DNA of 64,000 nucleotides, from assembly GCF_001522545.3 (NCBI RefSeq), contig NC_031783.1:4462335-4526334 (forward strand), written 5' to 3'. The position numbers were made by a program, and so were the translations under genes. The stretch comes from Parus major. Its lineage: Eukaryota > Chordata > Aves > Passeriformes > Paridae. Of this stretch, positions 1 through 11,850 are shown one piece after another. The notes under the pieces are model-generated. The model saw only the letters and a program-made list of their open reading frames with translations. It did not search any database and had not been told where the DNA came from. Numbering within the stretch: position 1 is the first letter of the stretch; every line of letters starts with the position of its first letter.

Positions 1-2671
1 TAATACCTCAAATTTTTAAATGAGAAATGAAAAGATGAAAGGTCACATCACTTCAGAGCAGATTGGGAAAGGAGAAAGAGGGGAAGAACCTCAGGTCTCC
101 TGTAAAATCCAAAGGCAGAAAGCTGGGAGAAAACTGAAAGTTGAACACATTTTCCCTTCTATCTGTAGGTGCAACAATGGCATATGAGATTCCTATTGAA
201 CTCATATGAAAAGTGTGGAAGAGGTGGTGAACTAAGCTTAGTTTTTTGAAATCTAATTTGACTTTTTGCTGCCTGCACAGCACTGGGAAATGTCACCCAT
301 GGTGCTCCCAGGCTGATCCTGCAGCAAAACCCAGCAAGACTTTCTTGGCTGCTGCAGCACAGCAGGACTCTGCACCCCTTGCTGAGGATCCTCTTGCCTC
401 ATGAAGGCTGCAAAGTTCCATATTCGTGGTGCTTCTGGCTCTAAAAGGTCCTTTTTGGTGCTGTCTGTGCTGTGCTCCATCACACCCAGCAGAAATGCCT
501 CAAGTCTTCATGACTGCAGTACCTGGAAAGAGAGGGCAGGAGGAAGGAGATATTTTGGTACCCAGATTGCAACCCACCTTTCAAATAGCTGTCAGCACAT
601 CCATGAATCTACAGCCATCCATGGAGAGTGTTAAAATTTATTGATCAGCACTTCAGACTGAAATACAGATACCAGAAAAACAGCATTTCTCGGATTTGGG
701 AAAACATCCGTTAAGCTTAACTTGGAATAGTGCACAGCTGAAAAAAATAACATAGTATAAACTTGGGCTTTTCATAAATGTCCCTGTGTGACAAAGTAAA
801 AATGAATATGATTTCCTTCAAGTCAGGGCTATGCAAACATGAAACACTTGTGCTGCTTCCTTTGCTGGAGCCTCAGTAAGCAGATGGTGCAGGCCTGCCA
901 GTGAGTACTATCCATCCCAGGTGATATTTCAGCAAGAAAGATCTGTTAGTCAAGAACATTCTCTTTCCAGTCTGTGGGGATGAAATTTATAGAGCAGTGT
1001 GTTATGGGACTGCTGATTTCTGAAACAGAAGATGGCCTTTTTATTTATTCGTTTGGGATTCTGCTTTTATAGCTCTGCTCGCTGGCTCGTCTTGGTGCCT
1101 TTCAGTGGAGCTGAGGCTCTGGAACAGATACACTTTCTGAATAAGACTGTCTGGTTAAGTTATTTTTATTTTTAATACTTATGATGACACTGAGATTTTT
1201 CTTCTCAGAAAAACACACGTATTCCTTTCTGCTGATTTATTTCTGACTTCTGCTGTCATAAGGATTCTCCCAGGATATTTGTTGTTCACTCAGTAATTTA
1301 AACTTTGTGAATTTCTTTAAACTTTGTTTAAGTTAAATCCCAGAGTATTTTCTTCTGAATAATTTTTTTCACTCAATCCCCGAGAAACATTTTGGTTTTT
1401 TATTTATTTATTTGCTGCTATCTGTTTAGTTCCACTGACAGTTCCCAGCTCTTGCTAACATCCCCGTGGTCAAGTGTCCTTGGAGAAAAGCAGACAAAAT
1501 ATTCTGCACTAGAATATTTTTGAACCTGGAAGCACAGTAATAGATTTGAAAATTTAACATTCTAGGGAATGACTCCTGCAGAAGTTATGTGAACATGCTC
1601 TGTTCTCAAAACTATTTTCCAAGTCCTTGATGCTGCAGAGTCTCCGTTTAGTGCACCTACACTGGTGAGAAATACCGGGGGAATGCTCTATTAGCATTTT
1701 GGTCACATAAGTGAGAAACAATTCTGCAAGCAGGAGGAAGACTTCAGTGGAGAAAGAGCTCCTCTAATGTATAACTTACTTGAAACACAGCTGTCAGGAC
1801 AGCTTCATTCCTCCTGCTGTGGAAAAATTCCTGTGTTTGAGTCTGCTTTGATGCAGGAGTGCCAACAGAGAACTTGAAAGGGAATCTTAAGACTTAATAA
1901 TTATTAGAAATTAATTCTAATTATTATAAAATGTTATTATTAATCAAATCTGGCTATTAAATTATGTTCCAGTTGCTAAAATCTTGCAGCCAGTATGGCA
2001 CAGCCAGATGTGTGTTGAATGTAAGTGGAGAGACCTCACTCAACTTTGCTCACTCAGAACTTTGTCTCTTCTTATTTCTCCCTGGGTTTTCCTGCCCAGG
2101 GATCCCCTCTGTGCTCTCAGCTCTCCCAGCCAGCATGGAGCACTGGGCTGTTTGTTTTTTGAGTCTCTTTTCTGTGTGTACAGGATGACAAAGGTTAGGT
2201 TTTAGACCTTTTAGGAAATAACGAGTGGTGCTGTGATAGGGTTTGGGCATCTTGCCTCCTGAAAATACTGTTTTTGTAAATGACATGGTAGAGATAGCTT
2301 CAGTGGGAGATCAGGAGAGATCACAAAATCTCTAGTTAAAGTAATTTTCAGAAACTTTCCCACTCAGTATAATTGCATAGTCCTAAGTAAAAATTACTAT
2401 AAATGTGTATTAATATTAATTTTTATTATTATTTATTTTTTTTTCAATTAAGCATACTCACAAATTGAAAAGCTACCCAGGACTGTTTGTGTTATCTTTT
2501 GGTTTTGTGGTCACAAGTGAAATACCTGTTTCCTTCCCAAGTTTGTGAACTGGATGCACTGAGATGTGCAGAGTCACCATCCCTGTAATTGAAAAATAGG
2601 TTTCCTCATATAGATGCACCATTAAGTTGATGGGGGTATAATATTTAGAATAGCCCTGACACACATGATCA
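1..2671. other. gene-free AT-rich stretch
   Basis: No coding region is supported. Open frames here are at most about 110 codons, overlap one another on both strands and have the composition of translated non-coding DNA. AT-rich low-complexity patches occur at about 1895-1945 (an imperfect inverted repeat of TAATTATTA-type arms) and about 2392-2450. No transposon family was recognised. Confidence 0.7.
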
Positions 2672-3073
2672 GAAGTGAGAGCACAGGTGTTGCCAGAGCT
2701 CATGGCTGTGGTAGGGAGCCAGCAATGGCTCCTCCAAGCTGCAGAGGTCCCTCCACGCAGAAAGCAGAAGTTGGCTGGAGTTGGTACCTCCAGAAATAGA
2801 ATTGTCAAAGCCTAAAGGTACCAGAAAGGTGTGTTTGACATAAACTGAGATCGCCATCTGACCCTTCCCATCAATAAAAGGCACAAAACCACACTCCATA
2901 ACCGCATTTTTCACAAGTCTTCTTTGCTGTGCCATCTGTGCTGCCAACTGTTCTTCTACTGTACCTCGTCTGCCTGAAGAAGCACTAAGCAGGTGTGGCA
3001 CATGTTTGGCTCCTTCCTGCTTTGCATGTGTAATGTAATTATGTTTGACAGACTTGGTTTGATTGAGAGAAAA
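2672..3073 (-). CDS. candidate coding exon or retrocopy fragment, unknown product
   Basis: An open block of 134 codons runs on the minus strand between an in-frame TAG (3074-3076) and the stop at 2669-2671. Its first half, about residues 10-70, looks like real protein. A mixed stretch beginning HNYITHAKQEGAKHVPHLLS leads into a short Gly/Arg linker. A basic, Gln/Ala-rich probable helix with the core EEQLAAQMAQQRRLVKNAV follows, then MECGFVPFIDGKG. The second half, Leu/Ser/His-rich, looks like chance read-through, so a true exon would probably end near 2830-2860. No strong splice acceptor or donor is visible: possible acceptor AGs lie near 3054 and 3074 with poor pyrimidine tracts. There is no adjacent poly-A. 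I do not recognise the family. It could be an isolated exon, a processed-pseudogene fragment or a lucky frame. Confidence 0.3.
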
Positions 3074-3076
3074 CTA

Positions 3077-4628
3077 TGAATTGGATTAAATGTTTTTTGT
3101 TTAGACTTTATTAGCTAAAGATGCCATTGCATAATTAATTTGTGAATAAGCAGCAATCTTGCAAATGAGGCAGTGAATCAAAAGCACAGGCAGACATTAT
3201 AGCCTCTTCTCAGGATGAGTTTACACATTTCTTATTTGTAGTATTCATTAAAAATACATAAAGGAAGGTTAACAAAACATTGCAACAAAGAACCACAAGC
3301 AAACTAGTTAGCCACAGAAGCCTTCATAAAAGCATAAGTCAAAAACCTGAAAGCAAGCCAAGTCAAAAATATGAGCTTGAGCTAAGACAGTAAATGCTTT
3401 AACAATATTTGAATTCTATTCCCAGGTGCCTTCTGTTTAAACCCAGTGCCTTGGAGTAAGGATGCCAGTAGAACCATATACTTTTAGCCTCAATGTAGAA
3501 AAATTAAGAATATTTTCTTAAATGTAGGGAAATCTTTAGAATTAACTTCTGAATTTTTACTTAGAGAAGATGCTACTCTTTACATTTTGCTCTTTGAGAA
3601 TGGAAAGTGTCTGGTTTAATTTCTGTGCCTCAAAATATCTGTTTCTACTTTGTGTTTAGGTCATACAAACTAAACTATTCAGGGAGAAAGTGAAGAAGAT
3701 CTGTAGGATGCAGTGGTTTGGTTTAGAACACACTTTGCAAGTTATTCCTCTCCTGAAGCCCTGCCTACACCATGTCTCAAGCCAGGCTGGGGCACAGCCT
3801 GAGCTCGGCTGTCCTTGCCCATGGCCAGGGGCTGTGCTGGGGGCTCTGGTGACCCTGCTCAGGGACAGGAGGGTCTCTTGGTGCCAGAACCCTAGCACCT
3901 GCTTGGATTATTTGTGATAAATCAATGTTTCTCCTGAATTTCTCCACCTGCGTTCTCTTCAGCCAGTGCTCACCTTTGAGCATTGACTCTTCTCATTCTC
4001 TGTCCCAGTGATTTTTCCCTCTCAGCATTCTCACACCTGCTTCATACCTTCCCTTTGGGCACAATGCACCAGCTCATCTCAGTTCACCAGAAATCAATAT
4101 ATCTAGCTCAGATATACAAGGACATTTCCACTCCAGACTACCAAAACTTTAGCCTTTACTTGAGCCAGTGTCCATAGGTTAAAGTGAACGTATCCTAATG
4201 TACTCCTTAAAATAAGAAAGATAAATTTTGAGCTTACTTCTATTCATCTTTTTATTTTCCTCTCTGTTTCTCAGTAGTAGGAGAAAACTTAATAAAGGCA
4301 ATTTTCATGTATTTATTTATTGTATTGTAATGGTATAAATATTGATTTATAGCTATGGGTAACATTGAGGTACTTGGTCCTAATGGCAATCTGCAAATGC
4401 TCCCATAAGTCAAATATAAAACTGGTCCTCTGAAAGGGTGGTTTAGGAAGCAGATTAATTTACCAATAATAACACACCAACCTTAAAATTATTTACAATA
4501 ATTGTTTGCATTATTTTAGTTGAACTTATTCCTTCATGGCAGCATATGGGGTAAATTCACCAACACCCCAACGTTGGGTGAGAGGGCAAGTAGATTTTTC
4601 TAGAATAATCATGTTCAAATGCATCTTG
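3077..4628. other. gene-free stretch
   Basis: No supported gene. Both strands contain stops throughout. The minus strand of about 3900-4560 was read by eye as a possible continuation of the LINE-like relic at 4630-5560, but no endonuclease or reverse-transcriptase motif was seen. Confidence 0.6.
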
Positions 4629-4629
4629 T

Positions 4630-5560
4630 CAGGTAAAGGAGTGCAAGAAGTAGGTTGGAGATTTTTTGATAGATTTAGCTCTCAGTTCTTCCTGCTGTCT
4701 CTTTCTCAGTTCTGTGTGAAGCATTGTGCTGCTCCTGCTTCCCAGCAGTGTCGTGTTTCTTCTCTCAGGAGCAGCAACCGCAATCTGGCAGGACAGAAGA
4801 TCGATGCAGGGTTGTTTAGGAAAAATTTTTCTTTTTTTCAAATGAAGTTAGTTCCTATCCTTTGCCAAGGGTTTATGGAGTTTGTAAGATAGCTGATTTT
4901 ATTCTGATTCTTTGGCCAGTGCTCAAACCCTGCCTTCAGTCCAGCTCTCTATGATTATTTTCTTCCTATGCAGCACTTTGAGACTTGAACATTCATGCAG
5001 ATGTATTGCTTTTGTTACTCCAGATAATAGGTTTTTCTTCATTATGTCTCCTTTGGATTTTTCCATTAATTTCCATCCATCTTGGATCTTTCAGAGAAGA
5101 TGCTCAGAGCATTAAATACTATGACTAGGCTGTTGATTTTTCCCAATACTTTAATCTTCTTTCAGGAGCTCCATAATTCTTAAACACAGCTTTCTCTCCT
5201 TTGTGATTTTTTTATTTTTATTGCAGGATTCCTTTCTTTGTTGTTTGAGTTTCAACTGACTCCATTGCTTTTCAAATCCCTCCAGCCTTCCCTCAATTTT
5301 ATTTACCTTAGTCTCAAAGGAAGCTGTGGAAGCTTGAAGGTTATCGATTTTTAAATGAAGAGATTGAAGACGTTCTTTTACTGAGGCGTCTTGTAAAGTG
5401 TTTGAAGGTGGAGAGGCTGTGGTGGGTGTGGGAGATGATGTTGTGTCTGCAGGGTGAGGTCACTTGAGATTTAATTCTATCCCTGCGCTTGTCCTAAGCC
5501 CCTTCTGGCAGATTTTTTTGGGTTGTCCGTGTCAAAGAGCTCTGTGCCACTTGAGGAGAC
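4630..5560 (-). mobile_element. decayed LINE ORF1-like relic (L1/Tx1-type), candidate
   Basis: Read on the minus strand, this region gives coding-like peptides broken by frameshifts and stops, in the order expected of an L1/Tx1-type ORF1 protein. First comes a short basic N-terminal-like piece (about 5470-5560, containing QKNLPEGA then DKRRDRIKSQ). Next is a long coiled coil (5154-5459). Its end, LRIMELLKE, resembles the start of the ORF1 RNA-recognition domain in L1 proteins (family pattern NLRI-G-PE). Then comes MEINGKIQRRHNEEKPII near 5010-5075, resembling the 'EI-RAHR...RPIIV' region. Last is an Arg/Lys-rich C-terminal-like piece, ELRKRQQEELRAK, near 4650-4720. ORF1 of this class packages LINE RNA. 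The order and strand are seen directly; the family assignment is inference from memory of the family pattern. No ORF2 was found beyond 4630. A host coiled-coil pseudogene is the main alternative. Confidence 0.4.
5151..5459 (-). pseudogene. open coiled-coil block, 102 codons, no start codon
   Basis: An uninterrupted minus-strand frame lies between TGA (5460-5462) and TAA (5151-5153). It has no ATG except near its end, so start-based ORF calling misses it. Residues 1-22 are Pro/Thr/Ser-rich and likely disordered. Residues 27-69 form a near-perfect heptad series: V27, L31, L34, I38, L41, T45, F48, V52, I55, L59, F62, W66 and L69, spaced 4-3-4-3 throughout. The positions between are mostly charged or polar (for example KVNKIEGRLEGFEKQW). 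Residues 70-95 are Lys/Arg-rich. Six consecutive heptads are very unlikely in random sequence and strongly suggest ancestral coding DNA. It is best read as the coiled coil of a LINE ORF1 protein, within the larger relic 4630-5560. A host coiled-coil exon is possible. No intact gene surrounds it. Confidence 0.55.
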
Positions 5561-7184
5561 TGTTATGTCAGGGTTTCACACAGCAGTGGGTTTTGGGAGT
5601 GTGTGCTGACAAACCCCAGAGTGGAGCTGGGCTGGTGGCACCTCACAGAGCCTGTGGGTGCCTCTGGCAGGATGCTCTGCACAGCCCCAGTGTCTGAGCC
5701 CCAGTGAGAAACTGGGCAAACAGGCCTCTCACCTGGCCAGAAACTGAGAGAGACAATCACCAAATAACAGCTGGGAGCAGCACAGTGAGAGGAAAATGCC
5801 TTTGATAATAAAGGGAGTTTATCCTCCTGTTCACCAAGCTGAGAAAATCATGCTGGAATCACAACCAAATCATTTAACAAACTGTTATTTTCTTTGCTTC
5901 TTTCTCCTAGGCTCTGAGCTTGAATCAGGATCCTCTGAGTCACAAATAACCCAGTGAATTCTCCCGTCTCTTACCTTAGTTTTGCATCTTTCTTTCATTA
6001 ATGAAAAGTCACTATTCCAATGAAACTGTAAAGCCTCTGGCCTTTAGGCATCAGATCTGGCAGTTCAGTAAATCATAAATGCCCAGCATCCCTCTGAACA
6101 GCCCCATTTCTGCCCCACTCTTGGGGATTTAATCCCCCCTGGAGACTGGATGCTGTCATTAGCAATGGATTTTCTAACAGCATTGGTAGAGGCTGGGAAA
6201 GATGTGAAGTTTTGTGGTGAGGCCAGGCCACACTGAGAGGGCACTAAACCTTTTCCAAAACATTGCAGTTTGACTGGTGGGCAAACTTTTAGGCTGGACT
6301 TTTCATGATTTAGTTTCCTTTGTGTTTTCTGAGGAAGAGCATTAATATTTCCAACCCCAATATGCAGAGAACCTTCTCCTTTAGCAGGGCAGTTTTTGTG
6401 GCACACTAACCTCTCTCTCACCCTGGCTGGTGAGTGAGGGGTTTCCATCAGAGAACCTGAGAAAAATCCCCCAACAGTGAGGCTGCTAGAGAAGTTTGGA
6501 CATGGTAGCAAATACTAAAGTATAGGAGTATTTATATATTTAACATAAATATATCAGTGATGCACAGAAACAAACTGTATGTTTAAAGAGCAGTTTAGGG
6601 AAGGGTTCTTTGCTACAAAGCACTGGCTGTTCTCTGAAGGGAGAGAAAAAACACATTAGAAAATGATCCTGATTGCTTTACCATTGATACAAAAATCTTC
6701 CTAGGTGACAACCTCTTAATTTTAATTTTTTACTTTTATTTTCATTCAATGCTGTATCCATGTTGGAGCTTCAAAATAATGTGTTTTAAATTTCCTGAGA
6801 AATTACGAATCTATAGCACAACCCTCTTGTAATGAATGGTTTTTTTAACATGCTTCTAGTCTCTTTAATGTTCTTTAAAATAATTTATCTACTTCTATTC
6901 CAAACCAAACTTTTTGGATCAAAGTAGAATTGATTACTTCTGAAAGGAACACAATTATTCATCTGTGTGTTTTACAATAGGTGTTGTCTTCTAAGGTTCT
7001 TTGATTGTGCAAATTTTGTGTCACTTAAGAATTTAAGGAGAGTCTCTTCCATCTGGCACAGTTTGCAAATAGCCCCACTGAGTTCAGCACACAGCACTTT
7101 CCTCAGGTATAACATCATCAAGCTTTAGACCATGCTGATTAGTAAAGTATTAAATGCAACACTTGTGACTTATATTACATGTGG
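5561..7184. other. gene-free stretch
   Basis: No supported gene or recognised repeat. A 148-codon minus-strand frame (6065-6511) has no domain-like pattern and is treated as chance. The 6500-6960 part is AT-rich. Confidence 0.65.
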
Positions 7185-7265
7185 CAAAAAAAAAACACCA
7201 AAAAACCAAAAAACAACCAACCAACCAAAAAAAAATCCCACAAAAAACTCCACCAAAATCAAACC
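7185..7265. repeat. A/C-rich simple repeat
   Basis: About 80 bp made almost only of A and C, with A-runs up to ten long separated by CC, CACC or CAACCAACC. It is an imperfect (C1-2 A2-9)n low-complexity tract. It could descend from the A-rich tail of a retrocopy on the plus strand, but no source sequence was recognised just upstream. Confidence 0.8.
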
Positions 7266-10200
7266 AGCTATGGAAATTAAATATCTAGTTTATTTACTGA
7301 CAACAGTAACACTGAAAGCCTCCTGAAGCTGTTAAAGTTATAGAAGATAAGGCCATTTTTATTTTGAAGTAACTTATTCGAGGCATGCTTGTAATGCTGT
7401 AGGCTGGAATTTTCCAAGCAGCCAGAGAAGCCAGACATCAGGCTCTCATTGCATTTCAGTAGGGGCATCTAAAGAAATGAGTTTGAAAATATCTCTGGAA
7501 AATGGAGATTCACTGGGTCTAGAGGGAATCATTCTGGCAGTGTCTGAACATCCTTTTAATAGGGAAGAAGGACCAGGGTATTTGCAATTTGAAAATATCT
7601 CTTAGAGTACTGGCTTCTGGTTTTCTGCACCTCTTGTGACTGCCAGGAGGGCACTGACTTCATCTTTTATCCCCCCCACATCTTTTCTGTGTTTTATTCC
7701 AGAGGAAGTGGCCCCCAACAGCAGTCAGGGACCAGGTTACCTCGGTTATTTGTGTCACCTGGACTGAGATGCTGGGTGGTATTGTTAGAGGAGTTACTGG
7801 ATAAACAGAAGAGGAGAGTGGAGGGTATTTTTGTTCTGCACAAGAGATATACATATTAGAAACAGAGAAAAGTTATCTGGAAACAGATTGTATTTCCTTC
7901 CCTGCTTATCTCAGGACTCCCTGCCTGGATGTTTTCTGTCTCTTCTCCCATTAGCAATAAGTTATCAGAGGCTTCAGGTGGGGCTGAAGAGGACCAGTGG
8001 TGCATTTTCTCCATAGAGAAAAGGGTTATGCTGTGTTCTGACTAAACACTTTAGACAAGAAATCAGCATATATGGAATAATAAGAAACTCCTGGTTTTTA
8101 TGTGCAACAGTTGGGTTTTTTTCCCTTAAAGTGTGTTTTTGCTGTTGGTCATGGTATCCATCTCACAGAAACTCTGACTATAGTGTTCAGTTATGATCTC
8201 CTGGGGCATTAAAACCTACAGGAATCTTCCAGACAGTTAAAGTACATTTCCTCATTTAAAAAAACCCACCAAAACTTATCTTGCATCTGTTTCAAACAAG
8301 TTTTCTGCCTAATAAAATGTGTGTAAAAAGTAGAATACCAGTTTTTGCCCAACAGTTTGTTATTTTGCTTTGTGAATCCAGCCCTGTCCCGTTTTGCCAC
8401 ACAATGTAGATACAATAGGTCAGGTCCTACTGTCAGGATGCTTTTCCTGGCTAGGCTGGACATTGTATGTTCCATGGAGATTTTTAGGTTTTTTACTGGT
8501 GTCTGAATGAAAGCTGGGATTGTATCACTTCATTTCATATCAAATTACATTGTCACATAATGATATAATTGCAGAACGCCAGCAGATGCAAATGTTATAG
8601 TGCAATAAAATGTCACAACTGAGAACACTGTTTGTAATTTCATTTAAAAGTTTGTGTTTGAAACTTTGTAGCGCAGTTGGAATATGAGCTTCAGCATGTC
8701 TACACTTGTCTTCAATCCATGTGGTTTTAAAAGAAAATAATTTGAGGTATCAGTACCCCAAATGTCCAAAATACTGCTGAGGTCTCCAAGAGCTGGAGTG
8801 TGTTCCTCAGTGAGGACTGCTTTAGGCCAGGGGAACTTCCCAATGGGAATGAGAGAAGATGTCATTGAGTAACTTTCAAAATACACTTTGTGTCCAGGAA
8901 ATCACTGCACCATAAACTCCATTTTCATCAGTTAAATTGGCCATTATTGGAAAAGAAAAATGTGGTGCATTATGAAAAAGTAATTTATGTGAAATGCAAG
9001 GCTATAAAGAGAATTTATACTTTTATTTTGCTTTTGAAAGTCTATAAAAAGAAAATTGCAAAACCAAATTTTCTTTAAAAAAGAAATTCCTTTTTACAGT
9101 TTTTTTTAATGTTAAGGCTTACACTAATATTTCCTTTCAGTTGTTCTTCCTCATGGTTTCTTTTAATTGATGTGACTGCAAGTGAAAAATCTTAGAATTT
9201 ACAGATATTTTAAAGGCTATGATCTCTTTAAATTTTTCTCTCACCATCCTGTCTGCATTCATTACAGGCAAATCAATGAAAATTGATAAACCCATGATGG
9301 AAAAAAGGAATGTATTTGTATTCATTACAGGGGATCGGAGATAATAATAAAATGAAATGTTGTTATAGTGAGATATAAACCCAACCTAAGGAATTGTTCA
9401 ATATGTGAATAGCAAGATACATTTCATTACTGTGATATGGAGCAGCTTGATAGCGGAAGCCAATAATTTAAAAAGTCTTGAGCACAGGGTTATGCTGACT
9501 ATCCAGTTCAATACGTTAATTGACAATAAATCCTGCTTGCCTATAAAAAGCACTTGACTAGTCATTTTCAAGATGGTCATGATTTTTTATGATGCGGAAC
9601 TTTTAATTTACAGGGATGATAAAAATAGATTTACTTTCAGCCACTTGTATTTGATTTAATTACCTAATCAACTATAAATCATCTACTATTGAAAAAGTAA
9701 TTTAACAGAGATGATATTTTGTCGTCATTTTCTTCTTAAGTAGGAGAGAGTCTTTTGTAAAGGAAGGTGAAATAAGCTTTAGAGGAATTAAAAAATTCTG
9801 TCCTTTTTGGGGAAGGGTTAGAAGTTCAGAGTCAAGAAGTTTTGATTTAATGAGTTTTGGAAAGACCTGTTTGTGGTTGCCTAATGTCCTGTTAAGAAAG
9901 CAGAGAGTAAAAAGCTCTCTCACAAAAACCGACAGATTACATAAAGAAACCTGAACAACTAAAAGAACGTGGAGATTAAGAAATGCCCACAGTGATGCTT
10001 TGAAAGCAGAAGTGTGAGGTTTTGGAGAGAAAATGGAACTATTTGGTTTTCAACTATTTTATGCACTTGTATTAAAGAGGCCAACTATATCCTGAAAAAC
10101 TGGGTGAAAATATTTCATCCAAATATTTCATATTTACTTCAAAAGTTTATCACGAAAAATGTTGCAAATCTCATAAATGCCATTAACCAGAAAGTGGCTA

Positions 10201-11711
10201 TGACATCTCCAAAAATATATTTACATAGTGCTGATAATGCTTGAGATGAAAACTGTCCAGATAAAAAGTTTTTGGAGTACCTGCAGAGAGGAATTTTTGG
10301 TCAAAGGAGTAACAGGTGTCACATAGGGACTCAGAGATTACAGAGTAAGAATTTATTATGAAATTTTTGCTGTTCAGTGTTCTTGTTTGATGTTATTTTA
10401 AAAAAAATTATTTAAAAAATATAAGTACTAAAATTCCCACAAACATATCTCCAAAATGTGTAAGGGCTGGTGAGAGGAAAATGAAATGCACATAGAATGA
10501 GGAAAAAAATAGTGTGATAGTGTGGCATCATAAAAATAATAAAAGTTAAGAAAGTAGAGGAAGTAAAGATAGGAGCAGTCATGCCATTAACATTATGGAC
10601 GAAGAAAAATCAATGCTAAAAAATATCTCCTGGAGAATTCAGGTCACTTTATGAGATGGGAATAAAGCCAGCTTCAATAATAAGGGCAAAAGAATAATGT
10701 GAAATAATGAAAACCAAGCTGGAAAATGGAGATTTGAGCCTGAATTACCCTGATAGCTAGAAGGCTTTATTAAATTTGAGGAAATAAACAGAAAGAAAAG
10801 TATGTATGTTAATAAAAATGTGTATTTTCGTTATGGGTAACAACAGATTTTAAACAAACTGAAGAAAAGGATATATTATAAATCCTATAGCTCTTTCCAA
10901 GGAGAGCTTAGGAACTTTGCATTTTAATTTTCACAAAGTTTTATTCTGGGAAGTCCACAGTCTAATTCACAACCAATACAAAATTAAATCTGCCTTTACA
11001 AAATTGCTCAGTATTACCGTGGATAAATGAAAATTGCCATATTGAGCTAGGCTGGAATTCTTTCTTTTCTCAGACGAGGTTGAGATGAGGTGCTTGGAAG
11101 ACAGTAAAAGGAACCCTGAATAGGATAATTAGGATATAGCTTGCCTAGACAAAAATGTTGTTTTTTCCTGCTCTGTGAGAGGGTGGGTTACAGAGATGTG
11201 AAGATTATGTTCTCTCCAACTCTTCAGGACTTCTTTTTAACCCCCCCTTTTACTCAACTGAGTGTTAGAATTTTAGAACATCGATTTAGTACATCTACTT
11301 CTGTGTTCAGTCAGGGATGAGCTTGGCTTTACCAGGCTTGTTTCAACTGCCACCAATATATTTTTGTTTTGGGTCTGGATGTTAATCTTGTGAGAACAGA
11401 CTGATGCCTTGATTGTCTGGCCTTGCTCAGTGTAAGGAATTCTAGAAGAAGCTGTCCTGGTGTCCTGCCTTGTGTTTGCTGCTCAGAAATGGGCATGGCC
11501 CCAGCCTGGCAGGAGGTGATGGCCCAAGCTGCAGTCACAGGGGACATTCCAATGTTTCCATCCAGAGCACAGGTGGAGATGGTGGCTTAAGTGGCCAGGA
11601 TACGTACGGGAAGTGTGACTAATGTGGGTGTGTCAGGAACGGGCTTTTATCTACAGAATTACCTACTGTGGTGATATATATGGCATTTTCTTGTGCTGGA
11701 AACCTACCTAT
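7266..11711. other. gene-free AT-rich stretch
   Basis: No gene is supported. About 9400-9560 has the complex, non-repetitive, TAAT-containing look of conserved non-coding DNA, which cannot be tested here. About 10440-10810 is markedly purine-rich on the plus strand (many GAAA, GGAA and AAGA words). ATTCATTACAGG occurs at about 9257 and again at about 9320, a short direct repeat. Confidence 0.6.
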
Positions 11712-11850
11712 ATCCATGGAAGTGTTCCAGGCCAGGCTGGATAGAGCTCTGAATAACCTGGGCTAGTGGAAGCCATCCCTGCCCATGGCAGGGGTGTGGA
11801 ATGAGATGATCTTAGTGTCCCTTCCAACCCAAACCATTCCATAGTTCTAA
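11712..11850 (+). mobile_element. CR1 LINE 3' end (short, 5'-truncated)
   Basis: About 140 bp matches the 3' terminus of avian CR1 elements in sense orientation. A segment reading GGAAGTGTTCCAGGCCAGGC leads into a 'CCCTGCCCATGGCAGGGG' hairpin-like stretch. Then come GATGATCTTAGTGTCCCTTC, CCAACCCAAACCATTCC and a degenerate 8-bp terminal repeat (ATAGTTCT). CR1 copies are typically 5'-truncated, as here. Only the extreme 3' end survives; no coding potential remains. Divergence from the consensus looks moderate. Confidence 0.9.

Noticed and set aside
6065..6511. 148-codon minus-strand frame
   Set aside because: No domain, heptad, signal or compositional pattern was seen; residue use looks like translated non-coding DNA.
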